The position numbers and the translations under genes are program-made. DNA of 64,000 bases from Paramacrobiotus metropolitanus (lineage: Eukaryota; Tardigrada; Eutardigrada; Parachela; Macrobiotidae): contig NW_026570427.1 in the NCBI RefSeq assembly GCF_019649055.1, positions 82,197-146,196 on the forward strand, read 5' to 3'. Of the stretch, positions 22,462-34,734 are shown in pieces (position 1 is the first letter of the stretch; every line of letters starts with the position of its first letter). The notes under the pieces were generated by a model. The model saw only the letters and a list, made by a program, of their open reading frames with translations. It had not been told where the DNA came from and ran no database searches.

Positions 22462-22844
22462 TCGTACAGCAGCATTGTACAATTTGAAGACAATATCCGT
22501 CCTACCATGGTTAATGTCTACATGCCTTAGTACATAGACAGTTATGAATATTCTTGGGGAATTCTTATCAGTGATCATGGTCCATTGTACTAGATAAGCT
22601 CTGCCGCGTGTTATCCTCTTCAAGCTGTCGAACTGCCATTGGCGGCAGCAAAAGTGTATCGCAGACGGAGCCTGAGGCTGATAATCATTTATTATCAATA
22701 TTAACCTCGTCTCCATACAAAAGCAACAGCGCGACTCTTTTAAATGCCAATTCGGACGCACTTTCATATACGGTACCCCAGATAATTATTCTACTGTTAA
22801 TCTCTTCTAAATAAAATCCGCATTGAAGCTGACCGACCGCGACG
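22462..22844. other. Upstream region of P450 C
   Basis: It begins with the right 9-bp target duplication and ends with GACCGACCGCGACGATG at the P450 C start, the conserved leader of this family. Nothing else is recognised. Confidence 0.5.
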
Positions 22845-25284
22845 ATGTTGCTAGCATCGATACGGACGTTGGGCAGCGGTGTGCTGCTGTACGGCCTGTA
22901 CTACATCGCGGCGTTTTACCTGCGCGAGCGGCGCTACCGCTGGCCGCCGGGGCCGCGCAGTCTTCCGCTGATCGGGTCGCCGTTAAAGGAATCCGACATT
23001 AAGGCCTTCCACCGTATCCACTACAACAACGCCAAGAAATACGGGAGTATCGTGCGCACCATGTTCGGTCCCGTTGCCACCGTCCAGCTGAACGATGTCA
23101 AGATCATCAAGGAAGCTTTCTCCCGCGATGTATTCGTGCCATGACCGACCTTCTGGTATTTTGATGAACGAGCCCGGATGAACGACGGAGCAACTGGTAA
23201 AACCCGCTCTATTAAAGAAAGCTGACTAGATAAAATAGATGTCCCTACAACATAGATATGAAATATAGGGGGAATTTAACGGCTGAGGCAAGCACTACCT
23301 GTACGTGCTGCCGTTATCCGGCTGGCGTTTTACGTTGTGGCTGAACACGGTGCTTATGTACCGCGCCAGATTTAACCATACGTAGTGAGTGACAATAACG
23401 TCACTCTCCACCCAGGTGACGGCAGCCAGTACAGAGAATGCTTGCCCCCGCCTCTAAAAGCCCCTTATAGAAGGGGCTGACAGTTGTTTAAACAAGCACT
23501 AACTGTGTCTGTTAGTTGGGTTGTGCATGAAAACTTATGTACCGCGGCAGATTTAACCGTATTAAAGCTAATTCCAATATTGAGCTTAGTGTGCACTGCC
23601 TGTATCTTTACGCCCTCGATTCCTTGACAAGCGTGTACAGCAGAAACACGGATATACAGAGTACGTACAATATTAACTACTACAGTAGATGGACAGACTG
23701 TACTATTGGGTACATTGTGTACCTACTGCCTAGTACTAGTCGCAGACTCACCGAATACTGATGGATTTGCATCACCGAATACTGATGACAGTTCAGTAAT
23801 GTGACTAAGAAAAAAACTACTTACTGCTTTAGCACACCCGGCTAGAAAAATGTGTGTAGCAGTATCTGTACCGTTTACAAATTAACTGACATGGTACATT
23901 GCAGGCATCGTCTTCAGCAGTGGTCAATCGTGGAAAGACCACCGTCGTTTCATTCTGCACACGCTGCGCGATTTCGGCGTGGGCAAATACAAAATGGAGG
24001 AGAAGATCGTCGAAGAGGCGGCGACACTGATCAAACTGCTGGAAGCGGCCAACGGCCAACCAATCGACACGCGCGCACCGTTAAGCAGCACCGTCGCCAA
24101 CGTCATCGGCAGCGTCCTCATGGGCAAGCGCTACGCTCCCGATGACCCGGTCTTCGTGGATATTATGCGCTGGACACGGGAGATTATTGAGTTCACACCG
24201 AAGAAGATTTTCTTGGCGTCCTTTCCCTATATGCGCCATGTTGTTCCACCTCTTAAAGATACCTACAACGAGTTACTAGGGATTTTGCACAATTTTAAGG
24301 CATTCTTCGGGAAACCTATTCAGGAACATTTCGAGAACTGGCAACCGGATCGCAATGCCGATTTCATCGATACGTACATCGCCGCGGTGAAAGAGCAGCA
24401 GCCGGCAACCTTTAACAGTGCGTGATCGTTTCCGTTAGTCTACTGGACTAATAACGATATTCAGTGTGTTTCCAGTGAACGAGCTGCAACTGACACTGGA
24501 CGATCTCTTTGAAGCCGGATTTGAGACCACGACGACAACGCTGCGCTGGGTAATTTGGTATTAAAAGAAAAACTAATTAGGTCTTAGGTGAACCTATTCT
24601 TGCATGGCTCGTAGGCGTTCCTGTTAATGGCCGCCCATCCCGATATTCAATCGAAAGTGCACGATGAGCTGGACAAGGTAATCCCGGTTGGTTCCTTCGT
24701 CAAACTGTCGAATAAAGAGCAATTGCCGTACACCGAAGCAACGATCACGGAGGTGCACCGCTTCGCCAGCGTCGTCCCGATGGGCGTCAATCACGCCGCC
24801 GAGGAAGACACCACCATCCAGGGATACGACATCCCCAAAGGTCACTGTTGACATCTTCCGCATAAGTTCGCTTTTTAACTGGGATGACCTTTTGCAGGTA
24901 CCTGGCTGCAAGCCAACATCTACTTCGTCCACCACAACACCGACTGGTGGGATCAACCGGAGCAGTTCAATCCCGACCGCTTCCTGACGAAGGACAACCA
25001 AGTGCTGGCCTCGGACAACGTCATGCCTTTCGGTCTCGGTACGTTGCTTATATACAGCGAGTACTGTGATTACTAAGAGTGACGTTTATGTCGTTGCAGG
25101 GAAGCAGCGTTGTCTGGGCGAGGCGTTGGCGCGCGCCGAACTCTTCATCATCTTCACCGCCGTCATGCAGCGCTTCACCGTGCGCCTCCCGGAGAGAGGT
25201 CAGGCGGCCGATCTGACGCCTACCATGGGAGTTATTGCGGATACGCAGCCCCATCAACTGTGTTTCGTTCCCCGTAATAACTAG
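22845..25284 (+). pseudogene. Cytochrome P450, CYP2-clan-like (gene C), nonsense codon in exon 1
   Basis: Exons 22845-23196, 23905-24417, 24476-24549, 24615-24840, 24898-25038 and 25100-25284 would encode 496 residues with all P450 motifs (PPGP, WKDHRR, AGFETTTTTL, EVHR, PDRF, FGLGKQRCLG). Codon 100 is TGA where the paralogues have CGT or CGA (Arg of VPRP), a change expected from CpG decay. Every splice site and the rest of the frame are preserved, so the inactivation is recent, or the site is polymorphic or a sequencing error. The 708-bp intron 1 contains two copies of a TTATGTACCGCG-CAGATTTAACC motif. Confidence 0.85.
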
Positions 25285-25890
25285 TGGTGTTTTTCAACAA
25301 CACCGTGAAATTTGTACTTGCATAATGTGGTTCCATTTTCAGTGAAAAGTTTTAAGCTGTCAACTCGCTTTATTCTGTTGTTGTCCCCATCCAGGGTACG
25401 TACGTGTTAGCAAACTTGAAGTTGCCCTGCAGCTATTCACTGTCTGTATTCACTCTTATCGGCTCAATCAGCTCGATCAGCCGGACAACGTTACGAGACA
25501 TCTAAGTCGGCACAACACCGTAACAAACAATTTTTATCTAATTCCGATGCTATTTTTACTAATAAACCAAAAACCCGATACTCATTTGTACGTTGAAAAG
25601 CAACGGCGATAACAAAATGAAAGTGTATACCTAACACTGATGCCTTTCATAACTCAACGTTTAACACTACAACTTGCATATTAGCACCATAAAAAAAAAC
25701 AGAAGACAGATACGGCGCCGTTCAATCCACACTTATCCAAATCATTTTCCAAGGAGCTCTCCGCGATTTTCTGTTAGTAGTAAAAGACAGCAACGTAGTC
25801 AGAAAACTGTAAACTTTTAATAAATAAAAAACGTACAGTTATCTTCACGCGTTCCCATTCAACCTCATCGACGCATGGAAGATCCTGCAA
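25285..25890. other. Intergenic, 3' ends of P450 C and BTB gene
   Basis: The two genes converge here. No further feature is seen. Confidence 0.5.
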
Positions 25891-26592
25891 TTAGATGTCG
25901 CTGGCATGCTCACCGATGAATTTTGCAGCGGCCACTTTCAAATCCAGCAGACGGCGCTGTTTGGCCAGGATCAGGTAATACACGGCGTTCTGCACATCCA
26001 GCGCGTCGATCATCAACTTCTCGCAATGCTCCCGCAAACCATCCATTTTATACTGGTCCGCAGTCTCGCACAGCTTCGGCAGACTCCCCGACGGCAGCTC
26101 CAGCGGACCGCGCTTGTAAACAAACTTGTTGAGTGCCTCCAGGAAGAATCCATCAACATCCTCAAGGAAGTACTGTCCCGAAGACTGCCCCTTCATCTCA
26201 CGCTTGAACATGGCAGCAAACACCGATGACTGTGCAGCCAGTACATCTCGATTGACGCAAAACTGCTGTCCATCACGGGAGATCAGTTTGCACTCTGCGA
26301 CCCGTCCATCGTCCCGTACATCATCAGAGCCTTCTGCCGAAAGATGTTGACGCCCAAGCGGGCCAAGCATAGAATCCAGTGAGTCTTCGTTGGAATCCAT
26401 CGGGTAGCAGGTGATCCTCACATACAAAATGGTCCTCGGAACGATTACTGAGACGTTCACATTGTAGTCTCCATCACGGTATTGTTCCAGCGTAGGCGAT
26501 AAAGAAGAAGTCGATATGCCCGCGTGATTAGCCGTCGCCGTTGTCCAGCCTTTCGGACTGATCAACACTTCGTAAGGATCCCCGTATTGCAT
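25891..26592 (-). CDS. BTB/POZ protein, SPOP-like arrangement (5' end uncertain)
   Basis: An open frame of 233 codons. The C-terminal half is a BTB domain: AECKLISRDGQQFCVNRDVL, AAQSSVFAAMFKREM, YFLEDVDGFFLEALNKFVYK, then a helical tail with ADQYKMDGLREHCEKLM, NAVYYLILAKQRRLLDLKVA and a terminal FIGEHASDI. The order matches SPOP-type proteins, in which BTB recruits CUL3 and an N-terminal MATH domain binds substrate. The segment before BTB (YNVNVSVIVPRTILYVRITC) could be the last strands of a MATH domain. The first ATG is preceded by a possible acceptor (GTTTCAG), so this may be the last exon of a longer gene. Confidence 0.8.
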   Translation of the reverse strand: MQYGDPYEVLISPKGWTTATANHAGISTSSLSPTLEQYRDGDYNVNVSVIVPRTILYVRITCYPMDSNEDSLDSMLGPLGRQHLSAEGSDDVRDDGRVAECKLISRDGQQFCVNRDVLAAQSSVFAAMFKREMKGQSSGQYFLEDVDGFFLEALNKFVYKRGPLELPSGSLPKLCETADQYKMDGLREHCEKLMIDALDVQNAVYYLILAKQRRLLDLKVAAAKFIGEHASDI

Positions 26593-26819
26593 GCTGAAAC
26601 GTTACAGATTCAGGAAATCGTGAATAATTCTGATTAGCTCTTTGTACAGAGAAACAATGGGTCCACTAGGCACACTGCCGATTTACTGATAGAGATCTTG
26701 TTAACGACTTTTTGCTTCCCGACGACAGCAGTACACGGCAGTTTGTAGAAACTACAGCATCGATCATCGCCAAATTGCCAAACGACTATCTGCTGAACAC
26801 CATTATGTATTTCTAACGA

Positions 26820-27075
26820 CATTCTGATCAAAAAAAAAAAATTTTCGGAACCCATTATTCCAGAAAATTTCAGAAACCTGTGCAAACGAAAAAAAAACAA
26901 AGATAACGCCCCAAATTTCTTAGAATTAAGAAACACCCTAAAAACCCTAAGAGACCAAATAAAAACGCTGCCCAGGCTAAGAAACTTAATAAAACCAAGG
27001 CAACGCACTACGAAACTTAAGAAGCCGTTGGAAAAAAAACCGGAAAAACCTAGGAAAAGTAGTACAAAAGTTGAA
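26820..27075. repeat. A-rich degenerate AAGAAACCYTAA repeats
   Basis: Degenerate units around AAGAAACnCTAA resemble the larger array at 31541-31915. It is simple-sequence material. Confidence 0.5.
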
Positions 27076-27080
27076 AAACT

Positions 27081-27707
27081 TTAGCCATTCAACAAGCCCA
27101 GAAAAGCTTTCGAAAAATAAAAAACCCAGGTATCTGACCGACAAGAACGGTCACCGAATAGTTGTAAACAAGACGGGTAAGACAATTTCAGAAAAGCTAA
27201 TTTTCGGTCAGTAACTTGTCGGGAGCAAAACGGAAAGCAGGCAACTGAGACGCTAAAGACGAAAGGCAAATTACGTACGAACCCTTTTCCGCTGATGGAG
27301 CACTCTACACGCAGCGGCACTTTGCTGACAAGCCGCTGCGAGGGGCACGTTGGCTCCATCGAGTAAGTGGCGGTATTCCAGGTTTGACTGGTCCCAACTG
27401 TTAATTTCCAAAATGCTGCCGAAATGCCGAAACGTTCCGCAGCGCCGGGATCCGAACAGATGGTCCGCCGCACTTCGCGATTTGGAATCGTCGGACGTTT
27501 TCGTCGATTTAACGACCACTCCACCAACTGACGGTTATCCTGGCGATGTGGTGGGTCACAATTGGCCTTCATTTCAAGGAACACGGCAGCCGTGTGTGTG
27601 CATGTAAGGCGCTGGCAGGTTGTCTGGAAGCGCTCCGCTGGGACCTCAAAGACCCACGTGGCTGGACGAAGAGCATTTGTGGATTCTCGGAGTGTTTGTT
27701 CAGCCAT
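27081..27707 (-). other. Open stretch, possible upstream exon(s) of the BTB gene
   Basis: 208 codons stay open from an ATG (MAEQTLRESTNALRPATWVF). Parts such as FWKLTV and VPLRVECSI are reminiscent of MATH strands, and it lies upstream of, and on the same strand as, the BTB exon. The similarity is too weak to call a domain, and splice sites linking it to 26592 were not pinned down. Confidence 0.25.
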
Positions 27708-27749
27708 TCCCTAGATCGCGACGGAAAACTGTAAGGACAATTTTTCAAA

Positions 27750-28378
27750 ATAAGCAGGAAAACAGATAGAAGCAGCAATGGCTAAATTCTGATTACTGCA
27801 TGTGTACAAACGTTTGCATGAGAGGCTAAACACAAAATATCAGCGTGAATTTTCCGGTGTCTGTTTTGCAAACGTCACCATCCGCCTGCTGCAGAGTACG
27901 GTGCGCGTATGACTCATCACAACAGACACAAACCATTATCGTACTGGTACGTACTTCACCGTACTTGCTATTGTGCAGCGCAAGCCAAGGAAACCGAGTA
28001 TAGACAGCGTACAGACGGCGCATAGACAGCAGACAAAGTTGCTTAGTCATGCTGTGTGCTTGGACTTCCATCGCCAGCGTCCACTGACGGTTCAGCGAAG
28101 CGAGTGTCAGCTATGCATTTTCTGCAAAGTTTTAATTTAAAGCTTCATAAGCTTAAACACACGCATGGATTGCAATTGTAAGTTTGTAACTAAAATATTT
28201 CGAAAATGAACAAAATTCAATTATAGCCGGTTAAACACGCGTCTCCTACATCATGCATGGAAACATAGCTGCTTTAAATGCCAGTTTGAACGCAGTTTTG
28301 TCGAGCGACAAACATTCTTCCCGGATTGCACTGTTCAGGAAGTACTCATAATCAATTACAATAAATACATGGTTAGCA
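27750..28378. other. Intergenic, nothing recognised
   Basis: No gene, RNA or repeat is supported. The duplicated SADIG-family upstream region begins at about 28379. Confidence 0.5.
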
Positions 28379-28879
28379 GCAGCGATGCCGGAATCGAGCG
28401 TGACTGCTTTCGCTTGCGGTGTAAAACAATGCGTGCCAGTCAGACATTCGAAAAAGTGCTATACGGATATATATAAGACGTGCTACACGATGTTCCTTGT
28501 TGTGCTGAAGAAAACAGCCGTTGGTAATGACAGCATGACTCGTACGGCCAGTCTGCCAGGATCTGATTCAATACCTAGTACAAACGTGTACCTAGCGCAA
28601 AGGTGCGGTTACGGAACTAACATCAAGCATAATTATTATAAATCAGCAACGACCTCCACAAAACCCTTGTACTCTGTAGCACGTAATTATGCATTCATAA
28701 TATCACGCTGATGCAACGCATTCATAATGCAGAGCTAATCTGGTCTGTCACACAAGATTTTAGACTACCGTATTACCGGCACTTAAGCGTCGTTAGAACA
28801 GATATGCCGTAAAGATCTGTAGCATTTAAAGACTAAGCCATCCTGCTGCGCTCTGTCAGCCGCTGTATATAAGCACACA
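28379..28879 (+). promoter_or_regulatory. Upstream region and TATA box of SADIG gene 1
   Basis: It is conserved with the upstream region of SADIG gene 3 (41735-42440), beginning GATGCCGGAATCGAGCGT and ending at a TATA-like TATATAA (28866-28872). In genes 2 and 3 the start codon follows about 95 bp after this box. Here a 983-bp insertion separates them. Confidence 0.6.
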
Positions 28880-29862
28880 TTAGTACTACTTCGATTACTG
28901 CCTTATATGGGCTCCCCTTATATTACTCTCCCTTATCTGGGCTATATAAATAAAGTATATATAAATAATATATATAAATAAAATTCAGATGTGAAATTTC
29001 GGAATTCTTTGGTGTGCTCACTGGTAAATCCGGTTGAAAGGAGTAGAAAAGCGTTCTGCTATAAATCCGATAAATATAATTTGTCGGGTGTTGCTAACTA
29101 GCCGGGAGCCCACATAAGGGAGAGCAATATAAGGGGAGCCCATATAAGGCAGTATTCGAAGTACTCGAAACGCACTTTAAATGCGATCTGTAAGATACAG
29201 AGCCGGGAGTTCTGTAAAAGTGAATCTACCAATGGTACAGCGCTGAATCTTAATGAGCGTTACAGAGCAACGAGACCATGGACTCTTAAAGCAACCAGTC
29301 TGAACCAGTTACCGTAGTAGAATTGGTCAACGATTTATTTATTTTTCACAACAATTTTGTGGCCGTTTCCTTTTTTTTTCTGGCGATTCTAAGTTTTGTT
29401 AAGTTAAGAAATCAAACGACTGGTGCAAAAGCGAAAGGCAATTGCACGTAAAGTACGCCGAGGTGTTCCTAGCGCTGACGGCTATGGCGAAGTTGCCTGT
29501 TGCCATCGATACAGATTCAAACATGCACAGTCGGAGGCAGCTAAAATCAGTGAACAAAACAGAACGGGAATGTTGATTTGATAGAAAAAAATTAAACTCC
29601 CGTTATTTACACCCTCAAAACTTGAAAATTAAAAATAGGACTTTAGACGTACAGCGGACTGTGCATCCACATCGAAAAATAGATTTGACGTAGCAAGAAA
29701 TGCGAGTTCTGTATCGTAACGGAGCCAGGAGAGTTCCTTTTAGATACAGAGCACTTTAACTCGGCCGTCCAATCAGCGGTAAGGGGGTGTGATCGAAACG
29801 TTACTTAACTTCCGGCTCTGTATCGTACAGAACGCATTTAAAGTGCCTTTCGAGTACAGCTA
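28880..29862. mobile_element. Two nested inverted-repeat elements in promoter of SADIG gene 1
   Basis: Outer element: TIRs start TTAG and share TACTCGAAA-GCACTTTAAATGCG and GATACAGAGCCGG (left from 28880 and 29162, right ending 29862). Inner element, about 28888-29161: TIRs CTTCGATTACTGCC and GGCAGTATTCGAAG plus the adjoining CCTTATATGGGCTCC. It splits the outer left arm, with TACT on both sides. The corresponding positions in genes 2 and 3 lack all of it. Neither encodes a transposase. Confidence 0.75.
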
Positions 29863-29957
29863 ATGTCGTTTCATTAGTGTACTGGAATTGTGTGTTGTTG
29901 TCATCGCTTTAATTATAGTACTTTAACTACTTTTTTATCCGTTGTCTAGTTCGTAAA

Positions 29958-30540
29958 ATGGGTCGTTCCCAGTACACTGTAATGCTCATTTCTTTGCTCG
30001 TTTATTCGGCTGTGTGTGGTGAGTACAGGTAGTCTTAAAGAATCAGTAATATAGCAACCATAATATTTGTATTCTAATTTGTTATCATTAAACTTGTTAA
30101 CTACAGACAGCAGAGTATCTGGTAATGACAGCACATCGTCTTCCCTGAATACCACTCAGAGTGCGGACATTGGTAAGTGGACCCCCATCAACGCTTAATT
30201 GAATTGCAAGGGCTGTGGCATTCCTTATATGGCAGCGTCCTTACTCCTCACGGTATCTGCATCGTAGATAATGAGATTGTTAAGTCAAATACATCAGCAT
30301 CTACTGCAGCAGCCACCGCTGCCACCAGTATTCCAAACAGCGTAACACCCACGTCGGCGCTCAATGCGCGGACAGCGGCTAACCATGGTGGGTGCAGCTA
30401 CTAAAAAAAATCCAATGTCCATAGCAACCAGTTATCAGTACAATTATGCTACGCTGGCTCTACAGAACCTCCAGAATCTGACGACGACGAGCGGGGGGCT
30501 AAATCTTCTGCCATCGATACCACTCAGAGCGCGGACATTG
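29958..30540 (+). pseudogene. SADIG family gene 1, 3'-truncated
   Basis: Exon 1 (29958-30018) encodes a signal peptide, MGRSQYTVMLISLLVYSAVC. Exon 2 (30107-30172) encodes DSRVSGNDSTSSSLNTTQSA then DIG. Exon 3 (30466-30540) encodes PPESDDDERGAKSS and again DTTQSADIG. All introns are phase 1 and the exons are symmetrical. Homology to genes 2 and 3 fades near 30890 and the long 3' exon of those genes is missing, so no complete product is expected. The promoter is split by transposons. Function unknown; secretion is inferred from the signal peptide. Confidence 0.6.
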
Positions 30541-31167
30541 GTAAGTGGACTTGCTTAACATGAAATCCCAACAGGGTGGCGCATTACTTAAGTACAAGAC
30601 AACAACGTCTTTAAACCTTCGCTAACCTATAGCAAGCATAAGGGATCGTTTCATTAACTACCGTAGCGCTTCGTCATTTTGACTATTACGAAATCGACTA
30701 GCCAAAACTACCCCAAGAAGCGTGACACCATCGCCGCCAGCAGAAAATAGATCAGCTCCAGAGCGATGTATCAGCTCCAAATGTATCAGCTCCAGAGCGA
30801 TATGAAGTCGAAATGGTTAAAGAAGTTTAACGCGTTTGCGTCGCTGCTATTACAGGAAATGTCATGCGACGAACATGATGTGATCATGCTGTGATCACAC
30901 GTTCACGATATAAACATATAAGAAACAGCCTCGGCTTCGCCTCCGCGTTTCTTGGGGTCGGTCCACGGCCACTTTATTTGATTTCAATTGACCATTTTTT
31001 TACTTATCAGTATCACATTTATATTTCGTCGTAAAATGATCGGTACATCGCAATAGCGCAAAAACACCGGTTTTATGTAATAATTACAGATTCTCCCAGG
31101 TCAGTACGAATATTAAATCTCTCCGCTGGATTCATGATTCTCTGAACCCCAACCTGCTACTTCTCAG

Positions 31168-31352
31168 TAATGGCAGCCTGGTCACCTGCTCACCTGGCGG
31201 GCTCCGTACACGGGGCATTACGGTATCTCGGTCACCCGCTCACCTAATGAGCTCTGTTCACTAGAAAGGAGTGATAGCTCGGTAACTAGCTCACCTAGTG
31301 GCTCTGTGCACACTGCACTAGACTGTTGTGGTAGCTCGGTCAATCGTTCACC
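31168..31352. repeat. Degenerate 60-bp tandem repeat
   Basis: About four units of roughly 60 bp share GCTCGGTCAC-type starts, CGCTCACCTA and GAGCTCTGTNCAC. Units begin near 31168, 31228, 31288 and 31345. Confidence 0.5.
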
Positions 31353-31540
31353 ACAACGAGAGACATTTCGTCGCCAGGCCGTTTTGACGCCGAGACATGT
31401 CGCCGCAGGGCTGTTTCGACGAAGCGTCAATTTTAGCAGATACATTTGTTATCAGGCCAATTGAAACTGGCAGGAATTCCTAGGACAAAAATTCACGAAC
31501 TCAAAAAAACTAACTAAAAAAAGACGAAGGCAAAGAGCCA

Positions 31541-31915
31541 TAAGAAAACCCTAAGAAACCTAAGAAACCTAGGCAATCTAAAAACCTGAGAAACCTAAAA
31601 AATCTAAAAAGCCTAAGAAACCTAAGAAACCAAAGAAATATTAAAATAACCTAAGAAACTTAAGAAACCTAAGAATAAATTAAAAAACCTGAGGAACCTA
31701 AGAAACGAAAGAAACCTAAGAAACCTAAGAATAATCTAAGAGACATGAGGAACCTAAGAAACCTAAAAAAATATAAAAATAACCTAAGAAACCTAACCTA
31801 AGAAACCTAACCTAAGAGTAACCTAAGAAACCTGAGGAACCTAAGTAGCCTAAGAAACCGAAGAAACCGAAGAAACATAAGAAAACATAGGAAAACTTCC
31901 AAGAAACCCGAAAAA
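31541..31915. repeat. AAGAAACCT minisatellite
   Basis: About 375 bp of a 9-bp unit, AAGAAACCT, with substitutions and small indels. A coding frame would give Lys-Pro-rich repeats but stops occur. The same motif recurs at about 26912-27075 and 19480-19525. Confidence 0.85.
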
Positions 31916-32019
31916 CCCGCGAAAATTAATGTCCCGACCTGGCGTCTAGTTTATCAGTAGCCAGGGAGTTGCTCATACGCAGAACTAATATCGCAGCACG
32001 CAGAAGCGTGTCGAATTCT

Positions 32020-32205
32020 TTTGCGGCGAATTGTCCGCGACCAGACGTCTTGCGTCAAAATGTCCGAAAGTCATAATGTCTCAATGCAAATTGTCCCAAA
32101 CCGAAGTGTCCCAGCGTCAAAATGTCCCGCGGCGAAATGTCTTCGTGGCGAAAAGTCGTGCGTCAAATTTAATTGCGGCGAAATGTCACACTCCCAAATG
32201 TCCGG
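32020..32205. repeat. Degenerate short tandem repeat (GCGNCRAAATGTC)
   Basis: Units of about 17-18 bp built round GTCAAAATGTCC or GGCGAAATGTC, about ten copies, all diverged. Confidence 0.6.
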
Positions 32206-32209
32206 GTGC

Positions 32210-32480
32210 GGGTAAAAAGCAAGGTAGAAAACCATAAAGTGCTGTACGCACAACTGAAACCACTGATTTTGAAGTATGAAAATAGGTAACCAACTTGAAA
32301 ATACATGCTTGATAAAGAACATAGCGTGTGAAATACGAGTACCTAGCAGGTTATGGCAACGGCTGGGCTGGACACGGGTTTAACTTGTGCGAGAAATCCT
32401 ACCGTCTTTTTTTGTTTGGTGCATTCTAATAAATCCTCGCAGGATATAACTTAAGCGATGCTTTCAATCTGTGCTTAAAT
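32210..32480 (+). repeat. Dispersed duplicate (copy 1 of 3)
   Basis: A block containing CTTGATAAAGAACATAGCG and TTATGGCAACGGCTGGGCTG recurs in direct orientation at 44990-45260 and inverted at 35360-35520. Non-coding. Confidence 0.75.
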
Positions 32481-34157
32481 TCTGAAATACCGGAATACAG
32501 AAAGCATTGTAGTTGCTAGCTAGCAATTGGTTTACTTCAAAAATTTTTTTGACTCACTAGTAGTTTAGTTATTAGTACTAACCAATCAGTTATGTGAACA
32601 TGTGAATACCGTGATGTAAATACCTATAACAAAAACGATTTAAAAAGAAAAAGGTAGCAACTGGAAAACAAAATCAGTCAATACAAATACCGATAAATAT
32701 AAAACCAAAAACCTACTATCTTACTTTATCTCTGAAAAATGAGAGCGTGCTCAAAAGGTCCACGCTTCCAAATTCCTAATTCCTGTACGTTACACTATGG
32801 ATTGCCAGCGAGGTATACGATGGGATTCCTCGTTGACAATCCATAGCGTACCGTCCAGAAATGCCATGATCGGAGCTGTGCATTATACTCGTACCATTGA
32901 CGTCGTAGGAAATAACATCCACATCGTAATACTCACTGTAAGCTCGACTTTATTGCCTACTCATAGCAGACTGTAGACTACTCGATAACAAAAGACGGAC
33001 CGGAAACAGCAGAGTGACTGACTGCACGGATGCATTAATAGTATTCAGATATCAAAACATGCAACAATTACCGTTGTTTTTGGCTGAGGCTTTATATTAA
33101 ATAACGAGTGGAGAAATGCGGGTGTGACTAAAAAGTAAATTCTGAGGCAGAGCAATTAAAAGATGAAAAGGTCACCGGTCTACGAGACCGGCTGGTTTTC
33201 GTACGCGCAATGTATGGAAACGGTGTTATCTGCAATTGACGGTACAGCCAACACATGGGAAATGTGATATGAGCCACTGAATGTTGTTAGACGGTGGAAT
33301 GAAACTTTTCGAAAAATCAACAGCCGTACTTCATATAGGAGAATGAGAACAGGCAGGTGTCTGAATAAGTGAGCGGACATATCATGTACTGAATCAGCTG
33401 AATGGCAGGCATATCGCTAAAATAAATCGGACTATGTAGAAAAAAAAAGTTATCAACGTGGAAATCTTCATGTAACAGCAAAAAGGAACATTTCACAATA
33501 CTGCTCACGGTACTTCACGGTACATTTCACGGGCTTCCCCTTGGTTGGCTGCCAGTCACCTGCTGGTTGCCCGTGGTTCCACCTCGGCACCATACTCTGA
33601 GCCGGCCGCAACCTTCTGTAAGCCTGTCGACAAATTAAGCATTCGTATAACCACAACGAACAAACAAAAATTTAAGGTTACGCATAAATGCACACTACAA
33701 CGCGCCACGCCACACTGTTTACTCACGTAGCATGCGTTGGGTTTGCTGGGGGCTTATTGTGCGCCAGATAATTTATTGAGAGTAATCGAAATTGCTTGGC
33801 GGAAGGTGGCTAGAAAACGGTGTGTGCAGTTAGGGGCAATCTAACTGTGAAACGCATCTAGGCATTGCGATAAACATAGTGTAGTGGCCACCATTTAAGC
33901 TCCAACGTTGCGCTAATATGGCTTTACTTTGCGTGTACGTTTACATGCTCAATTTGCCAACTGGCTTGTACACGTCAGCCAATTACAGCATGGAACGGCG
34001 CTCTATGCGCAGCATCCTTCACCCACCAATAGTAAGAACTGGAGATCTGGAAAAAGATTCAGCGCATGGAGCGCCATTCCAGGCTGTAATCGCCATGCTG
34101 TAGGGCAATTATAGAAATACCAATTTCTGACAGACATGAAATTGCGAAAGGTTAGCC

Positions 34158-34232
34158 CGCGCTTACGGATAGAGCGTGTAAAACCTACAACTTAGCGCTT
34201 ACGGATTGAGCGTGTAAAACTTACGACTTAAT
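34158..34232. repeat. 36-bp tandem pair
   Basis: Two adjacent copies of a unit beginning CGCTTACGGATWGAGCGTGT differ at a few positions. Confidence 0.7.
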
Positions 34233-34734
34233 GTACTGATACAGAACCGTCACTTTCTTATTCACGGCTGTGGTCACCGCTGACAAGAAGCCAACGGTCA
34301 AGAGCTATTAACTCCGGCAGTAAAGGTCATTCTGACTTTCGCGGAGTCTCACAAATATTTATTGCCAAAGTATGCAGAGCGATCAGTTAAGTGCAACAGC
34401 CTGACATTCACAAATATTGCAAATGCGTGTATATGGTTTTATAGTATCTCACATGTTTGCCACCAGTAACCTTGAGCAAAACGTAAGTGTTTGATTTCCT
34501 GAATTGTGATCCATGCAAGTTTTTTGTAACATTATTTCCCTGAAGTACTGCTTTCCTACTTTCTTACTTAATTTAAAATTTGAAAAACATGGTGGAAAGT
34601 TAGTTCGGTACCAAAACGACCTTCATAGTAATGTGCGCTTTCGTGGAAAATTTGAAGAGCATCGGGTCATAATGAGACTTTTGGTACACCTCCGCGCGTT
34701 TAAACGTTTGGAACTTCATTTCACTAATAACTCC

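Noticed and set aside
23451-23480. GC hairpin AGCCCCTT-AAGGGGCT in intron 1 of P450 C as a terminator
   Set aside because: Bacterial-type terminators are not meaningful in this spliced eukaryotic context.
31541-31915. Lys/Pro-rich coding potential of the AAGAAACCT array
   Set aside because: Stops and indels interrupt every frame; simple-sequence origin explains it.
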